DNA from: Clostridium_AW malenominatum
GTDB taxonomy: Bacteria; Bacillota; Clostridia; Clostridiales; Clostridiaceae
Direction: 5' to 3'
Length of the DNA stretch: 64,000 nt
Assembly: GCF_039521365.1 (NCBI RefSeq)
Contig: NZ_BAAACF010000003.1
Span: 1 to 64,000, forward strand
Below the pieces are notes generated by a model. The model saw only the letters and a program-made list of their open reading frames with translations. It made no database searches and was not told the origin of the DNA. Both the position numbers and the translations under genes were made by a program. Of this stretch, positions 42,429 through 51,551 are shown one piece after another; within the stretch, counting starts at the first letter, position 1; the number at the start of each line of letters is the position of its first letter.

Positions 42429-44939
42429 TTATAAATTTTTCTTAAGTAGCTCTTCCATGTCCTCCACTGATAAAGGCTTACTAAAATAATATCCTTGAGC
42501 TATATCGCACCCCATAGATTTTAGTAACTCTAACTGCTCCTTAGTTTCTACACCCTCAGCTACAACTTTTTGCCCAAGTCTTTTAGAAAGATTTATTATT
42601 ACATCTATTATCAGTTCTTGTTCCTTGTTATTGCATATATTTTGCACAAAGGATTTATCAATCTTCAATTTATTAATAGGAAATTGCATTAAATAATTTA
42701 AAGAAGAATATCCTGTCCCAAAGTCATCTAAAGAAATTTTTACCCCCATGGACTTTAAATCTTTAAGCTTATTTATATTATTCTCTGTGGAGTCTATTAA
42801 AAGGCTCTCAGTTATTTCAATATCTAAATAACTGCTTGGTAGCTTTTCTCTCTCTAACACATTACTCACTGTATTAACAAAATCATCCCTTACAAATTGA
42901 ATAGATGACACATTAATCCCTATATAATCATACTTAAAACCCTTGCTTAGCCATATTTTATTTTGTTGGCAAGCCTTCTTCATTACCCAGTTTCCTATAG
43001 GAACTATGAGACCATTTTTTTCTGCAATAGGTATAAATTCATTAGGCGAAACAAAACCTAATTCTTTGTTGTTCCACCTAAGTAATGCCTCCATGCCTTC
43101 TATTTTACCACTATACAAATTAATTTGAGGTTGATAATATAGTTTAAATTCATTCTTTTTTAAAGCATGCCTAAGATTATTTTCTATGGATATTTTCCTT
43201 AGAAGCTCTTTACTCATGGTATGATTAAAGAAACAATATTGATTTTTGCCCTGCTCCTTTGCCCTATACATAGCTGTATCTGCATTTTTTAAAAGAACAT
43301 CAATCTCTTCTCCATCCATAGGGGCCACGGAAATTCCTAAACTTGCAGTTACATAGTTACGCACTCCATCTAATATAAAAGGCACCTTAAACATGTTTAT
43401 TAAATTATTACAAATCTCCTCTAACTCCTTTATATCATAAAATTCAGGAATTAAAATTAAAAACTCGTCTCCGCCAAATCTACCTACCATAGAATTAGAA
43501 GGGCTATATTTTTTTAGCCTAAAAGCAATTTTCTTTAAAAGTTCATCTCCTTTATTGTGACCAAGGGTATCATTAACTTTTTTAAACTCATCTATATCTA
43601 AAAAAATCAATGCAGAATTTTTAATTTCAAATCTTTCCATAATGTAATTTCTATTTGGAAGACCAGTAACCTTATCATAATAAGCCATTTCTTCAATTCT
43701 ATTTTCATTTTCCTGAAGCTCTTCGTACTGAGCTCTGAGTTCCTCTTCTGTGGCCGCCAATTCTTCATAAACAGCAGATAACTCATCATAGCTATTAGAT
43801 AATTTCATTTCATTTTTTCTTTTCTCATTAATAATTATAGTCAAAAAAGAAATTACGGTAATTAAAAATAAAAAAGTCACTATAGCTCCAATAACTAAAC
43901 TTTTATATTTTTCAAAAAAAGAATAGGGTTCATTAACTATAATGCTACCCTCAGGGAGAGCATTCACATTTATTCTAAATCTTTTTAATTGATTATAGTC
44001 GAACATATACTTATTTGGACTTTGAGATATGTTTGGTATAGACTCTAAAGAAGAACCTTTTAATATACTTAAAGCAATTTTCCCAACTTCCTCACCTTGA
44101 TAAAAAGCGCTAGTAACCTTTCCTCCAAAAGTTCCATAGCCTAAATCAAAATCCCAAAAGGAAAAAAGAGGAACTGCTGAATTCTTAAAAAAATCATCTT
44201 TTAAATTATTAATATATCTATAATGATTATTTTCATCTATAAATGGATCTGTAAGAAATATAAAAGCAGTGTTCTTATTTGAACTTTCTATTTCTAACTT
44301 AACCTTGTCTATAGGTGTGTTTTCATAGAAATTAAATTCATAATTATCACTCAATTTATTAGGAAGTCTTTTTATATTGGCAAAATCATTTTTACCTGAA
44401 GTACTATCGCTGCCGAAAACCTTGAAGGTCCGTGTATTTGGAAATATGGATAATATATTTTTCACCATCTCTTCCACTTCAATATTTTCTACTACAATCT
44501 TATATTCAGAGTGCTTTGAAAGGATAGAAGGATTTATTTCATTTATCCCACAAAAGACCACTGGAACTTTATTAAATAACTCCTCTCCATACTTCGATAA
44601 ATACTCCATAACTCCATTATCAGATGCTATAATAATATCAAATTTAATGTGCGAGTATTTGCTCTTTTGAAGTTCAAAAAAAGTGTGTATATACTCCTCA
44701 CTAGAGTTTTCTTTTAAGTCCATATAGTCGTATTTTATATTAACATTAATATTCCCATTATCAAAAACAGAGTTAATGCCCTTTGAAATTGATCCTGTCC
44801 AAGCAAATCCTTCGTTATAGGAATGTAATACTAATATATTTTTAATTTCTGCCGAGGAAACTAAACTACTTTTAAGTATCAGCAAAGCTATAAGGAAAAA
44901 AATACATCCAAAAAACTTCAATTTTTTCATTTCATGCAT
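42429..44939 (-). CDS. Membrane sensor with periplasmic-binding-like domain, GGDEF and EAL
   Basis: 836 residues. A signal/anchor segment (about 5-28) is followed by an extracellular ABC substrate-binding-like domain (about 30-330; ILVLHSYNEGFAWT start, DPFIDENNHYRYI). A transmembrane helix (about 350-375), coiled coil (380-425), GGDEF (430-590, RFGGDEF) and EAL (600-836, EALLRW, LDDFGTGYSS, AEGVET, QGYYFSKP) follow. Both enzymatic motifs are complete, but the GGDEF RxxD inhibition site is missing. It could make or degrade c-di-GMP in response to a ligand. GGAGGTGA lies just before the ATG; a second ATG three codons on is also possible. Confidence 0.9.
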   Translation of the reverse strand: MHEMKKLKFFGCIFFLIALLILKSSLVSSAEIKNILVLHSYNEGFAWTGSISKGINSVFDNGNINVNIKYDYMDLKENSSEEYIHTFFELQKSKYSHIKFDIIIASDNGVMEYLSKYGEELFNKVPVVFCGINEINPSILSKHSEYKIVVENIEVEEMVKNILSIFPNTRTFKVFGSDSTSGKNDFANIKRLPNKLSDNYEFNFYENTPIDKVKLEIESSNKNTAFIFLTDPFIDENNHYRYINNLKDDFFKNSAVPLFSFWDFDLGYGTFGGKVTSAFYQGEEVGKIALSILKGSSLESIPNISQSPNKYMFDYNQLKRFRINVNALPEGSIIVNEPYSFFEKYKSLVIGAIVTFLFLITVISFLTIIINEKRKNEMKLSNSYDELSAVYEELAATEEELRAQYEELQENENRIEEMAYYDKVTGLPNRNYIMERFEIKNSALIFLDIDEFKKVNDTLGHNKGDELLKKIAFRLKKYSPSNSMVGRFGGDEFLILIPEFYDIKELEEICNNLINMFKVPFILDGVRNYVTASLGISVAPMDGEEIDVLLKNADTAMYRAKEQGKNQYCFFNHTMSKELLRKISIENNLRHALKKNEFKLYYQPQINLYSGKIEGMEALLRWNNKELGFVSPNEFIPIAEKNGLIVPIGNWVMKKACQQNKIWLSKGFKYDYIGINVSSIQFVRDDFVNTVSNVLEREKLPSSYLDIEITESLLIDSTENNINKLKDLKSMGVKISLDDFGTGYSSLNYLMQFPINKLKIDKSFVQNICNNKEQELIIDVIINLSKRLGQKVVAEGVETKEQLELLKSMGCDIAQGYYFSKPLSVEDMEELLKKNL

Positions 44940-45090
44940 TCACCTCCTGTTATTAATTACAATTATAGCATAAATTTTCTTAATGTTCAGATAAAATATA
45001 GAAAATAACATTACTCCATATTTTCACCATAGCAAATGTAATATTCATTGCAAATTAAGACAAAATACGTCATAATTGTGCTAATTAATC

Positions 45091-45117
45091 TAAATAAATA
45101 CATAAATATGTCGATAA
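45091..45117 (+). promoter_or_regulatory. SigD (motility/chemotaxis sigma) promoter of the receiver-CheC-cyclase operon
   Basis: TAAA (45091-45094), 15-nt spacer, GTCGATAA (45110-45117). This matches the SigD consensus TAAA-N15-GCCGATAA with one mismatch. Transcription would start near 45124, giving a leader of about 125 nt. Confidence 0.65.
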
Positions 45118-45155
45118 AAAAGAAAAGACTATTAGCAAAGTTTAAATTATAAAGT

Positions 45156-45183
45156 TAGCATAATTCAATTTGAAATTATGCTA
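45156..45183 (+). repeat. Leader hairpin before the receiver operon
   Basis: TAGCATAATT and AATTATGCTA form a perfect 10-bp stem with an 8-nt loop, inside the predicted leader. There is no U-tail, so it is a possible operator or RNA stem rather than a terminator. Confidence 0.5.
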
Positions 45184-45248
45184 TACTGCATATAAAACTT
45201 TTGCTAAAATATTTAATGATTGTTATTTATTAGAAAGGAATTGAGGTA

Positions 45249-45617
45249 ATGAAACTTTTAATTGTTGATGATTCTAGTTTTTCACAGATAGTGACTTCTA
45301 AGTTAATCAAAAACTTTTTTGAAGATATAGACATTATTTTAGCTAATGATGGAGAAGATGGGTTTAAGAAATATACAGAAATAAAGCCCGATTATGTCTT
45401 TGTAGATTTACTTATGCCTAAATTAAATGGTCACGGATTAATTAAACTAATAAAAGAATACGATAAAAATGCTAAAATATTTGTTATTTCAGCTGATGTA
45501 CAAAATAGTGTAAAGAAAGAAATGGAAGCATATGAAATTAAATCATTTATCAATAAACCTTTTAATGAAGAAAAAGCTAAATTAGTATTTGATATTATTA
45601 AGGGTGATATGCAATGA
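45249..45617 (+). CDS. Single-domain CheY-like response regulator
   Basis: 122 residues, only a receiver domain. Phospho-acceptor Asp53 (FVDLLMP), acidic pair Asp7-Asp8 (IVDDSS), Ser81 (ISADV) and Lys103 (NKPF) are all present, so it should be phosphorylatable. There is no output domain. Its stop overlaps the next start (ATGA-type overlap), indicating coupled translation with the CheC-like phosphatase. The kinase partner is not in the window. Confidence 0.92.
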   Translation: MKLLIVDDSSFSQIVTSKLIKNFFEDIDIILANDGEDGFKKYTEIKPDYVFVDLLMPKLNGHGLIKLIKEYDKNAKIFVISADVQNSVKKEMEAYEIKSFINKPFNEEKAKLVFDIIKGDMQ

Positions 45618-46249
45618 GTGAGAATAATTTAAAATACGATATAATGAAAGAAATGTTTAATATAGGTGTTGGACGAGCAGCCAGTATGCTTTCAGAAATA
45701 ACTAATAAAAAGATATTATTAGATGTTCCTAATATAGAAGTATTAAATTATGAAAGCACAAGCTTAGATTTAACAAAACCTTTCCCAAAAGTGCCAGCAG
45801 GTGCCTTAATTATATCTTCTATTTCATTTGAAGATAAGATAGCAGGAGAAGCTAATTTAATATTTCCAGCTGATAAGATGAGAAAATTTGTAAACCTGTG
45901 CCAGAATCAAGAAGATGAAAGCATAGATCAAAACATGAGTTTTACAGATATAGATTTCGACATAATAAAAGAAGTAGGAAACATAATTTTGAACTCTATA
46001 ATTGGAGAAATGGGGAATTTTTTAGACGTCAATTTAATTTACTCCTTACCTAACGTGAAACTTTTCAATGAAAAAGAGTTTAAAAAAGATATGAAGGACA
46101 AAACCTTTCTTTATAGACTTATGTTATATATAACATTTATCATAGATGACACTGAAATAGAAGGAGCTATAATCATAGATCTTACTTTAAACTCATTACA
46201 TGAATTAATGAAAATAATTAACAAAATGGAAGATGAGCTATATGGATAA
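45614..46249 (+). CDS. CheC/CheX-type CheY-P phosphatase
   Basis: 211 residues. The two phosphatase helices are visible: YDIMKEMFNIGVG with Glu13 and Asn16, and DIIKEVGNIILNS with Glu120, Asn123 and Asn127. The second matches the full signature D-x3-E-x2-N-x3-N, while the first lacks its last Asn. Known CheC proteins remove phosphate from CheY-P. Because it is translationally coupled to the single receiver gene, that receiver is the likely substrate. It overlaps the next gene too. Confidence 0.85.
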   Translation: MSENNLKYDIMKEMFNIGVGRAASMLSEITNKKILLDVPNIEVLNYESTSLDLTKPFPKVPAGALIISSISFEDKIAGEANLIFPADKMRKFVNLCQNQEDESIDQNMSFTDIDFDIIKEVGNIILNSIIGEMGNFLDVNLIYSLPNVKLFNEKEFKKDMKDKTFLYRLMLYITFIIDDTEIEGAIIIDLTLNSLHELMKIINKMEDELYG

Positions 46250-47177
46250 AATTTTATTTGATATATTAAACCAGGTCAACGAAGGCATTATCATACTAGA
46301 TGATACACTAAAGATTTTATTTTGGAATACTCATATGGAGTATATAACTAATCTTAAAGAATCTCAAGTACTGAATAATAATCTGTATGAAATACTACCT
46401 AATTTGCAGAAAAATTATTTTAAAGAATCCGTAAATGTTGCTATAGAAAAAGGTCATAAATCCTTTTTCTCCGCAGCTATGCATAAAGGTTTAATCTCAA
46501 ACAATATAGAATTAAATATAAGGGTAAGTCAACTAAAAAATCATCGCTTAAAATATTTAATGATTGAGTGTATTGATGTTACAAATCAATTTATAAGGAT
46601 TAATCAATTAAAAGAGCATGCACAAAACCTATCAATTTTAAATAAAAAGCTACGGGAAAAAGAAATTGAAATTGAAAAACTAGCATATTACGACAAACTC
46701 ACAGGTATAGCAAATAGAACGCTATTTCATAGCCTTGCCGAAAAATTATTAGAGAGTGCAAAAAAAGATGGTAGCATATTAGGATTAATCTTTATTGATG
46801 TTGATAACTTCAAATTTATAAATGATAACTATGGTCATAAAGTTGGGGATAAGCTTTTAATTGAGTTAACAAAGATATTAACAAAATTCACAAGAACAAA
46901 TGACATAGTTGCTCGATATGGTGGAGATGAATTTTTGATATTACTACCTGATATAAAGGAACTTAGTAACTATGAATTCATAGCTTCCAGAATAAAGGCT
47001 GAAGCTAGTAAAGTAACCATTGACCATATGGAATTTGAAATATTGCTGAGCATGGGAGTCAGCTTTTATCCAAATGATGGAGAAAACATTGACGACCTTA
47101 TATCTAAAGCAGATAAAGCAATGTATAATGTTAAAGGTATAGGCGGTAACAAGTGTATGTGTTACTTAAATGAATAA
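46242..47177 (+). CDS. PAS-GGDEF diguanylate cyclase in the receiver-CheC operon
   Basis: 311 residues from ATG 46242, which overlaps the CheC stop by 8 nt; an ATG three codons earlier is also possible. An N-terminal PAS domain (about 5-115; VNEGIIILDDTLKILFWN) is followed by a coiled coil (120-145) and GGDEF (146-311; FIDVDNFKFINDNYGH, RYGGDEF). The product-inhibition site RTND is present five residues before GGDEF, unlike in the other cyclases here. Cytoplasmic. As the last gene it would be the c-di-GMP output of the operon. Confidence 0.9.
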   Translation: MDKILFDILNQVNEGIIILDDTLKILFWNTHMEYITNLKESQVLNNNLYEILPNLQKNYFKESVNVAIEKGHKSFFSAAMHKGLISNNIELNIRVSQLKNHRLKYLMIECIDVTNQFIRINQLKEHAQNLSILNKKLREKEIEIEKLAYYDKLTGIANRTLFHSLAEKLLESAKKDGSILGLIFIDVDNFKFINDNYGHKVGDKLLIELTKILTKFTRTNDIVARYGGDEFLILLPDIKELSNYEFIASRIKAEASKVTIDHMEFEILLSMGVSFYPNDGENIDDLISKADKAMYNVKGIGGNKCMCYLNE

Positions 47178-47190
47178 TAAAATTAAGGGA

Positions 47191-47216
47191 AGGGGGAGCA
47201 TCTATGTGCTCCCCAC
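47191..47216. terminator. Hairpin between convergent cyclase genes
   Basis: GGGGAGCA / TGCTCCCC stem with 6-nt loop; outer AAGG-type pairing extends it. The U-tail is poor on the plus strand, so efficiency is uncertain. Confidence 0.55.
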
Positions 47217-47238
47217 TCTCTTCCTTACCAACTCTAAG

Positions 47239-48873
47239 TCAATCCTTAATTAAGCATACTTTATTTCTTCCATTATTTTTTGCGTTATAAAGTTGTAAAT
47301 CAGCCATTTTCATGAGGTCGTCAAAGGATTCATATAGTGGAACAGGCGTATATACTCCACCTACACTAATAGTAACAACATTACACTCTGGTTCCTCATT
47401 GTATTTTATAAATAAATCTTCAACTTTTCTTCTCATTTCTTCACCAAGTATATATGCATCATTAAAATCCTCAACCATTGAAATATATACAAATTCTTCC
47501 CCACCGTACCTAGCAAATAAACTGTTCTTTCTTTTAATATTACTTATACACTTACAAATATCTATTATACATTTGTCACCTTTTAAATGGCCCCAATAAT
47601 CATTAAATTTTTTAAAGCAATCAATATCCATTATAAAAATAACACAATATCCATTAGCTTTTCTATGATTAGTTAAAAGAGTTTCTAGCTTTTCATTTAA
47701 TCCTCTTCTATTATAAATACCTGTCAATTCATCAAGTATTGATTCTTTTTTTAGTTTATCATTTATTTTTTTTAAATTTTCAACCTTCTCTAGGGAACTT
47801 GCTATTTCATTTTCCATAGAACTTCTAATACTCTTTAAATTTTCAATTTCATTTTTTTCTTTACTATATTCAAATTCTAGTTTTTTAATTTCAAGGCTTT
47901 TGACCATATTAGAAGCTTCCATCTCTTGCTGTTTATAATGATATTTTTTAAAAAACTCTAATGCTAATTTATAGTCATTTTCACTAGCATAATAATCAGA
48001 TAAGCACTTATATGACATACTTATTTTTATATTAGAATGTATCTCTTCTGAATATTTTAGAGCTAAATTAAAATATTCCACTAAGCTTTTAGAAGTTTCA
48101 TCTCCAAGTATCCCAATATTAATTAAAACGTCTATTATGTAATATTTATTTTTAACATTATTAAGCTTTTTTAACGCCTCAAAGTAATGCTGCCTTGCTA
48201 CGTCTATATGCCCTTGTTTAAACATAACCTTTCCAATTTCATTTTCTACTTCCCCTAAGGTTACAAAGTCTTTTGATTCCATCAATATATTTTTACATTT
48301 ACATAAAAAATCCAAAGCTTCACAATGCTTATCCATTCCACTATAGACTTTACCAATGTTTAGCATAATAGCAGCTTTATTTTCATAAAATCCATATAAA
48401 TTTGAAATTTCTAAAGCTTCCATGTAATTTTTCATTGCATCTTCATTGTCCCCAGCTTCTCTGTATATTTCTCCAATATTAGCAATTACACAAGATTTTA
48501 AAAAGTGATAATCTGTATTTTTTAAAATACTTAAAGACTTAAACATATGCTCAATAGCTTGGCTATAGCTACCAAAATAAAAATAAATTATCCCTATTAT
48601 GTTGTGTGCCCTAATAATTCCCTCAATATCATTAATTTCACTGAAGATATTAATAGCATCAAAGGAATATTTTAACCCTTTAACAAAATCACATTCAACT
48701 CTACAGGCATATGCCATATAAATAAGAGCATATCCTTCTTCTCTTTTTAGATTATTTTCCTTAGCTATTTTTAGTGCACTTTGGCTCAATTTCATTGATT
48801 CCTGTGGATTTTCCGTAGATAGCTTTTTTGATTGTTCAAGTAGAGCAAATATATTTTCAGATATTTTTATCAC
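47239..48873 (-). CDS. TPR-repeat diguanylate cyclase (GGEEF)
   Basis: 544 residues, no membrane segment. Seven or so TPR-like units (about 10-310) include IIGIIYFYFGSYSQAIEHMF and ANIGEIYREAGDNEDAMKNY. A coiled coil (about 325-370) leads to the GGDEF domain (375-544) with MDIDCFKKFNDYWGH and RYGGEEF, an active variant. The RxxD site is degenerate (RKNS). GTG start at 48873 behind GGAGGTGA. TPRs probably sense a protein or peptide partner. Confidence 0.9.
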   Translation of the reverse strand: MIKISENIFALLEQSKKLSTENPQESMKLSQSALKIAKENNLKREEGYALIYMAYACRVECDFVKGLKYSFDAINIFSEINDIEGIIRAHNIIGIIYFYFGSYSQAIEHMFKSLSILKNTDYHFLKSCVIANIGEIYREAGDNEDAMKNYMEALEISNLYGFYENKAAIMLNIGKVYSGMDKHCEALDFLCKCKNILMESKDFVTLGEVENEIGKVMFKQGHIDVARQHYFEALKKLNNVKNKYYIIDVLINIGILGDETSKSLVEYFNLALKYSEEIHSNIKISMSYKCLSDYYASENDYKLALEFFKKYHYKQQEMEASNMVKSLEIKKLEFEYSKEKNEIENLKSIRSSMENEIASSLEKVENLKKINDKLKKESILDELTGIYNRRGLNEKLETLLTNHRKANGYCVIFIMDIDCFKKFNDYWGHLKGDKCIIDICKCISNIKRKNSLFARYGGEEFVYISMVEDFNDAYILGEEMRRKVEDLFIKYNEEPECNVVTISVGGVYTPVPLYESFDDLMKMADLQLYNAKNNGRNKVCLIKD

Positions 48874-49094
48874 ATTTTCACCTCCTACAAAACCAATATG
48901 AAATCTTTAATATACACAAAACTTTGTTTATATTATATACTAAATCTTTGCTTCTTTAAATCCTGCCTATATGTAATTTCATTCCTTAACATCAAAAATG
49001 TTCATCAAATATATAACTTCATAATGGTTAAACTATTTATCGAGATGATTTTTATCTCCATAATTCAAAAAAATTTTGAGAGGGGTAATAAGAC

Positions 49095-49289
49095 ATGGAT
49101 AATAATTATATTCAAGAAGCAAAGAAAAAAATGAATGAATCAAAAAATAGCGCAGGTATGACTAATAACGCTATGGCTACAGGAATGACTAATGGGATGA
49201 CTAGCTCAGCTAGTGAAAATGAAAGTGCATTACAGGAAGCTAGAAGATTAAATGCAGAATCCAGAGCTAAAAAGGGAACCTTAAGTTAA
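49095..49289 (+). CDS. Small gamma-SASP-like spore peptide candidate
   Basis: 64 residues, hydrophilic and rich in Asn, Ala, Ser and Met. Two related segments, IQEAKKKMNESKNSAG near the start and LQEARRLNAESRAKKG near the end, share Q-x-x-(K/R)-(K/R)-x-N-x-(E)-S, which recalls the repeated Q-x-x-R-K-x-N-x-x-S units of gamma-type small acid-soluble spore proteins. Between them is a Met/Thr/Gly linker. GAGAGGGG precedes the ATG, and a very strong terminator follows. Family membership is my inference; it is otherwise an unknown small protein. Confidence 0.65.
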   Translation: MDNNYIQEAKKKMNESKNSAGMTNNAMATGMTNGMTSSASENESALQEARRLNAESRAKKGTLS

Positions 49290-49299
49290 TAGTTAAAAC

Positions 49300-49343
49300 G
49301 GGAGCATATATAGATTTGTGCAAACAAATTTATGTATGCTCCC
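49300..49343 (+). terminator. Terminator after the small spore-like peptide
   Basis: GGGAGCATA / TATGCTCCC stem with an inner AGATTTGT / ACAAATTT stem and TTATTTTAC tail. Confidence 0.85.
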
Positions 49344-49488
49344 TTATTTTACTTTAATCGCCAAAACATATAGTTTCCCCTTTCCATATTTCTATATTAT
49401 TTTCTATAAATTTTGTAAAGTTACTAAATTTTGTTACGAAAATAGACTAATTGTATTTTTATTCTGAATTTTCAAGGAGGATGTGTTT

Positions 49489-51492
49489 ATGAACAAATTG
49501 AAATCACTAAAAGCAAAAATTTTATTGTTAGTAATACCTCTTATTATATTACCTTTAGTAATATCGGCATTTATTAACTTTAACAATTCATCTAAAATGT
49601 TTAGAAAAACAGTGGAGGATGGAACCCGCCAGTCTACAGAAAATATAAGTTATGGAGTAGATTCTTATTTAAAGGCAAAGTATGAAGCCTTTAGCATATT
49701 TTGTGATAATTCTAATGTAAAAGGAGTGTTAACTGTAAAGGATGATAAGGATGCTTCTAAAGATTTAATGACTTTAATGAAGGAATTTGCTGAAAATCAA
49801 AAGGATGATGTAACAGCTGTATATATAGCCACTAAAGACAAGAAATTTATTGTTCATCCTTTTAATCCAGACCTTCCAAAGGATTTCGATCCAACAGGAA
49901 GACCTTGGTATAAGGAAGCCATGGAAAATAACAAAACTATTTGGACTACTCCTTACTTTGATATCGGTACAAAGTCTCTTGTAGTTTCTGTAGTTAGACC
50001 AGTATATGATGAAAAAAATAACTTTGTAGGAGTTGCTGGAACAGATATATCCTTAAAATCATTATCAACTATATCACAAAACTCCAAAATTGGTAAAACA
50101 GGCAGGATATTTATTATCGATGATAGCGGACTAACCATTGCCCATTCTAACCCTGATGTAATTGGACAAGAGCTACCTGTTAAGGAGTTAAAGGATACTA
50201 TATTTGCAAGTGATAATGGTCCTGTAAAATATAGTTATGAGAAAAAAGATTACTTTGGATATTTTTCTACAACAGCACAGACAGGCTGGAAAATAGTTGG
50301 ATCTGTTGATAATACAGAAATTACCTCATCAACTTCTGGGATATTAAATACTACTTTATTTACAGGGATAATAATTATTATTATTGCTGTTTCTCTAGCC
50401 ATTTTGTTCCAGAAACCAATAACTAGTTCTATTAAGAAGTTATCTAAGGACATGGAGCAAATAGGCAGTGGTAATTTTACTGTGGTAAGTAATATTGAAT
50501 TAAATGATGAAGTAGGATTTTTATCTAAATCCTTAAATAATATGGCATCTAGCTTAAATAGCTTGCTTCTTAAAATAAATCATACTGCTTTAGAACTAAA
50601 TCAATATTCCCATAGTCTAGCCTCTTCTGCTGAAGAAACAAGTGCCTCCTCAGATGAAATTGCAAAGACTATTACCGAGATAGTAAATACTGCAGTAAGT
50701 CAAGCTACACAAACAGAGGATGCTTTAACTAAGGCACACCTTTTATCTAACAATATTAATGGCGTTACCCATGCTATAGAGGAAATAAATAAAATATTTG
50801 AAGAAACTATAGAGCTGAACGAAAATGGAATTAAATCCGTTAAAGATTTAGATCAAAAATCAAAAGCAAACTCTCAATCTTCTATGAAAGTTGAAAAAGT
50901 AGTTAAGGAAATGGATGAAAGCGTTAAGGATATTAGAATAATAATTGATACCATAAGCGGAATAGCTGATCAAACTAATCTTCTTGCGCTAAATGCATCC
51001 ATAGAAGCTGCTAGAGCTGGCGAAAGCGGAAAGGGTTTTGCTGTAGTTGCAGAGGAAATAAGAAAACTTGCAGAACAATCAGCTAATGCAACTAATCAGA
51101 TTAGGAACATAATATTAAATATACAGACAAAATCAAACAATGCAGTTTCAGAAATGGACAAATCAAGAAGTATTTTAAAAGAGCAAGAAGTAGCTTTAGA
51201 TGGAACAAATAAGATATTATCACAAATATTCCATACGGTAGAAATATTATCCCATCAGGTTGAGGATATAAATAGTTTAAATGAAGAAATGGTTCAAGCT
51301 AAAGATAGAATTGTAGTGGTTATGGAGGAAATATCCGCCTCCGCTGAAGAAACCTCCGCTTCCACCGAGGAAATATCCGCCTCTACGGAAGAACAAACTG
51401 CTACCATGGCTGAAATTGCTAAAGCTGCAGAAGAATTAAATAACATTGCTTTAAAACTTGGAGAAGAGCTACGTAATTTTAAGTTTAAATAG
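49489..51492 (+). CDS. Methyl-accepting chemotaxis protein with double-Cache sensor (1)
   Basis: 667 residues from ATG 49489 (AGGAGG 8 nt upstream). Layout: first membrane helix (about 12-35), extracellular dCache domain (about 40-275; WYKEAMENNKTIWTTPYFD, VAGTDISLKSL), second membrane helix (285-305), HAMP (306-360) and signalling helices. The tip contains QTNLLALNASIEAARAGESG and GFAVVAEEIRKLAEQS. The C-terminal helix has repeated EEISAS-type methylation-like heptads. It signals to CheA. A TAAA-N15-TACGAAAA sequence upstream is only a weak SigD match. Confidence 0.95.
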   Translation: MNKLKSLKAKILLLVIPLIILPLVISAFINFNNSSKMFRKTVEDGTRQSTENISYGVDSYLKAKYEAFSIFCDNSNVKGVLTVKDDKDASKDLMTLMKEFAENQKDDVTAVYIATKDKKFIVHPFNPDLPKDFDPTGRPWYKEAMENNKTIWTTPYFDIGTKSLVVSVVRPVYDEKNNFVGVAGTDISLKSLSTISQNSKIGKTGRIFIIDDSGLTIAHSNPDVIGQELPVKELKDTIFASDNGPVKYSYEKKDYFGYFSTTAQTGWKIVGSVDNTEITSSTSGILNTTLFTGIIIIIIAVSLAILFQKPITSSIKKLSKDMEQIGSGNFTVVSNIELNDEVGFLSKSLNNMASSLNSLLLKINHTALELNQYSHSLASSAEETSASSDEIAKTITEIVNTAVSQATQTEDALTKAHLLSNNINGVTHAIEEINKIFEETIELNENGIKSVKDLDQKSKANSQSSMKVEKVVKEMDESVKDIRIIIDTISGIADQTNLLALNASIEAARAGESGKGFAVVAEEIRKLAEQSANATNQIRNIILNIQTKSNNAVSEMDKSRSILKEQEVALDGTNKILSQIFHTVEILSHQVEDINSLNEEMVQAKDRIVVVMEEISASAEETSASTEEISASTEEQTATMAEIAKAAEELNNIALKLGEELRNFKFK

Positions 51493-51510
51493 GAGCTGAA
51501 ATGTAATTAA

Positions 51511-51546
51511 AATAAAGACAGAGTATTAGTTTGCTCTGTCTTTATT
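51511..51546. terminator. Bidirectional terminator between the chemoreceptor and PIG-L genes
   Basis: AATAAAGACAGAG and CTCTGTCTTTATT form a 13-bp perfect stem with a 10-nt loop. Confidence 0.85.
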
Positions 51547-51551
51547 GCAAC

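Larger units (their letters stand above)
44940..45248. other. Intergenic region between divergent GGDEF-EAL and receiver operon
   Basis: 309 nt without a gene. On the minus strand a -10 TATAAT with a TGAACA -35 (16-nt spacer) probably drives the GGDEF-EAL gene. On the plus strand the region contains a SigD-type promoter and a leader hairpin, listed separately. Confidence 0.6.

Noticed and set aside
48898..49134. 78-residue ORF before the spore-like peptide
   Set aside because: It overlaps the true small gene in another frame, and its start has no ribosome site; residues are typical of translated AT-rich intergenic DNA.
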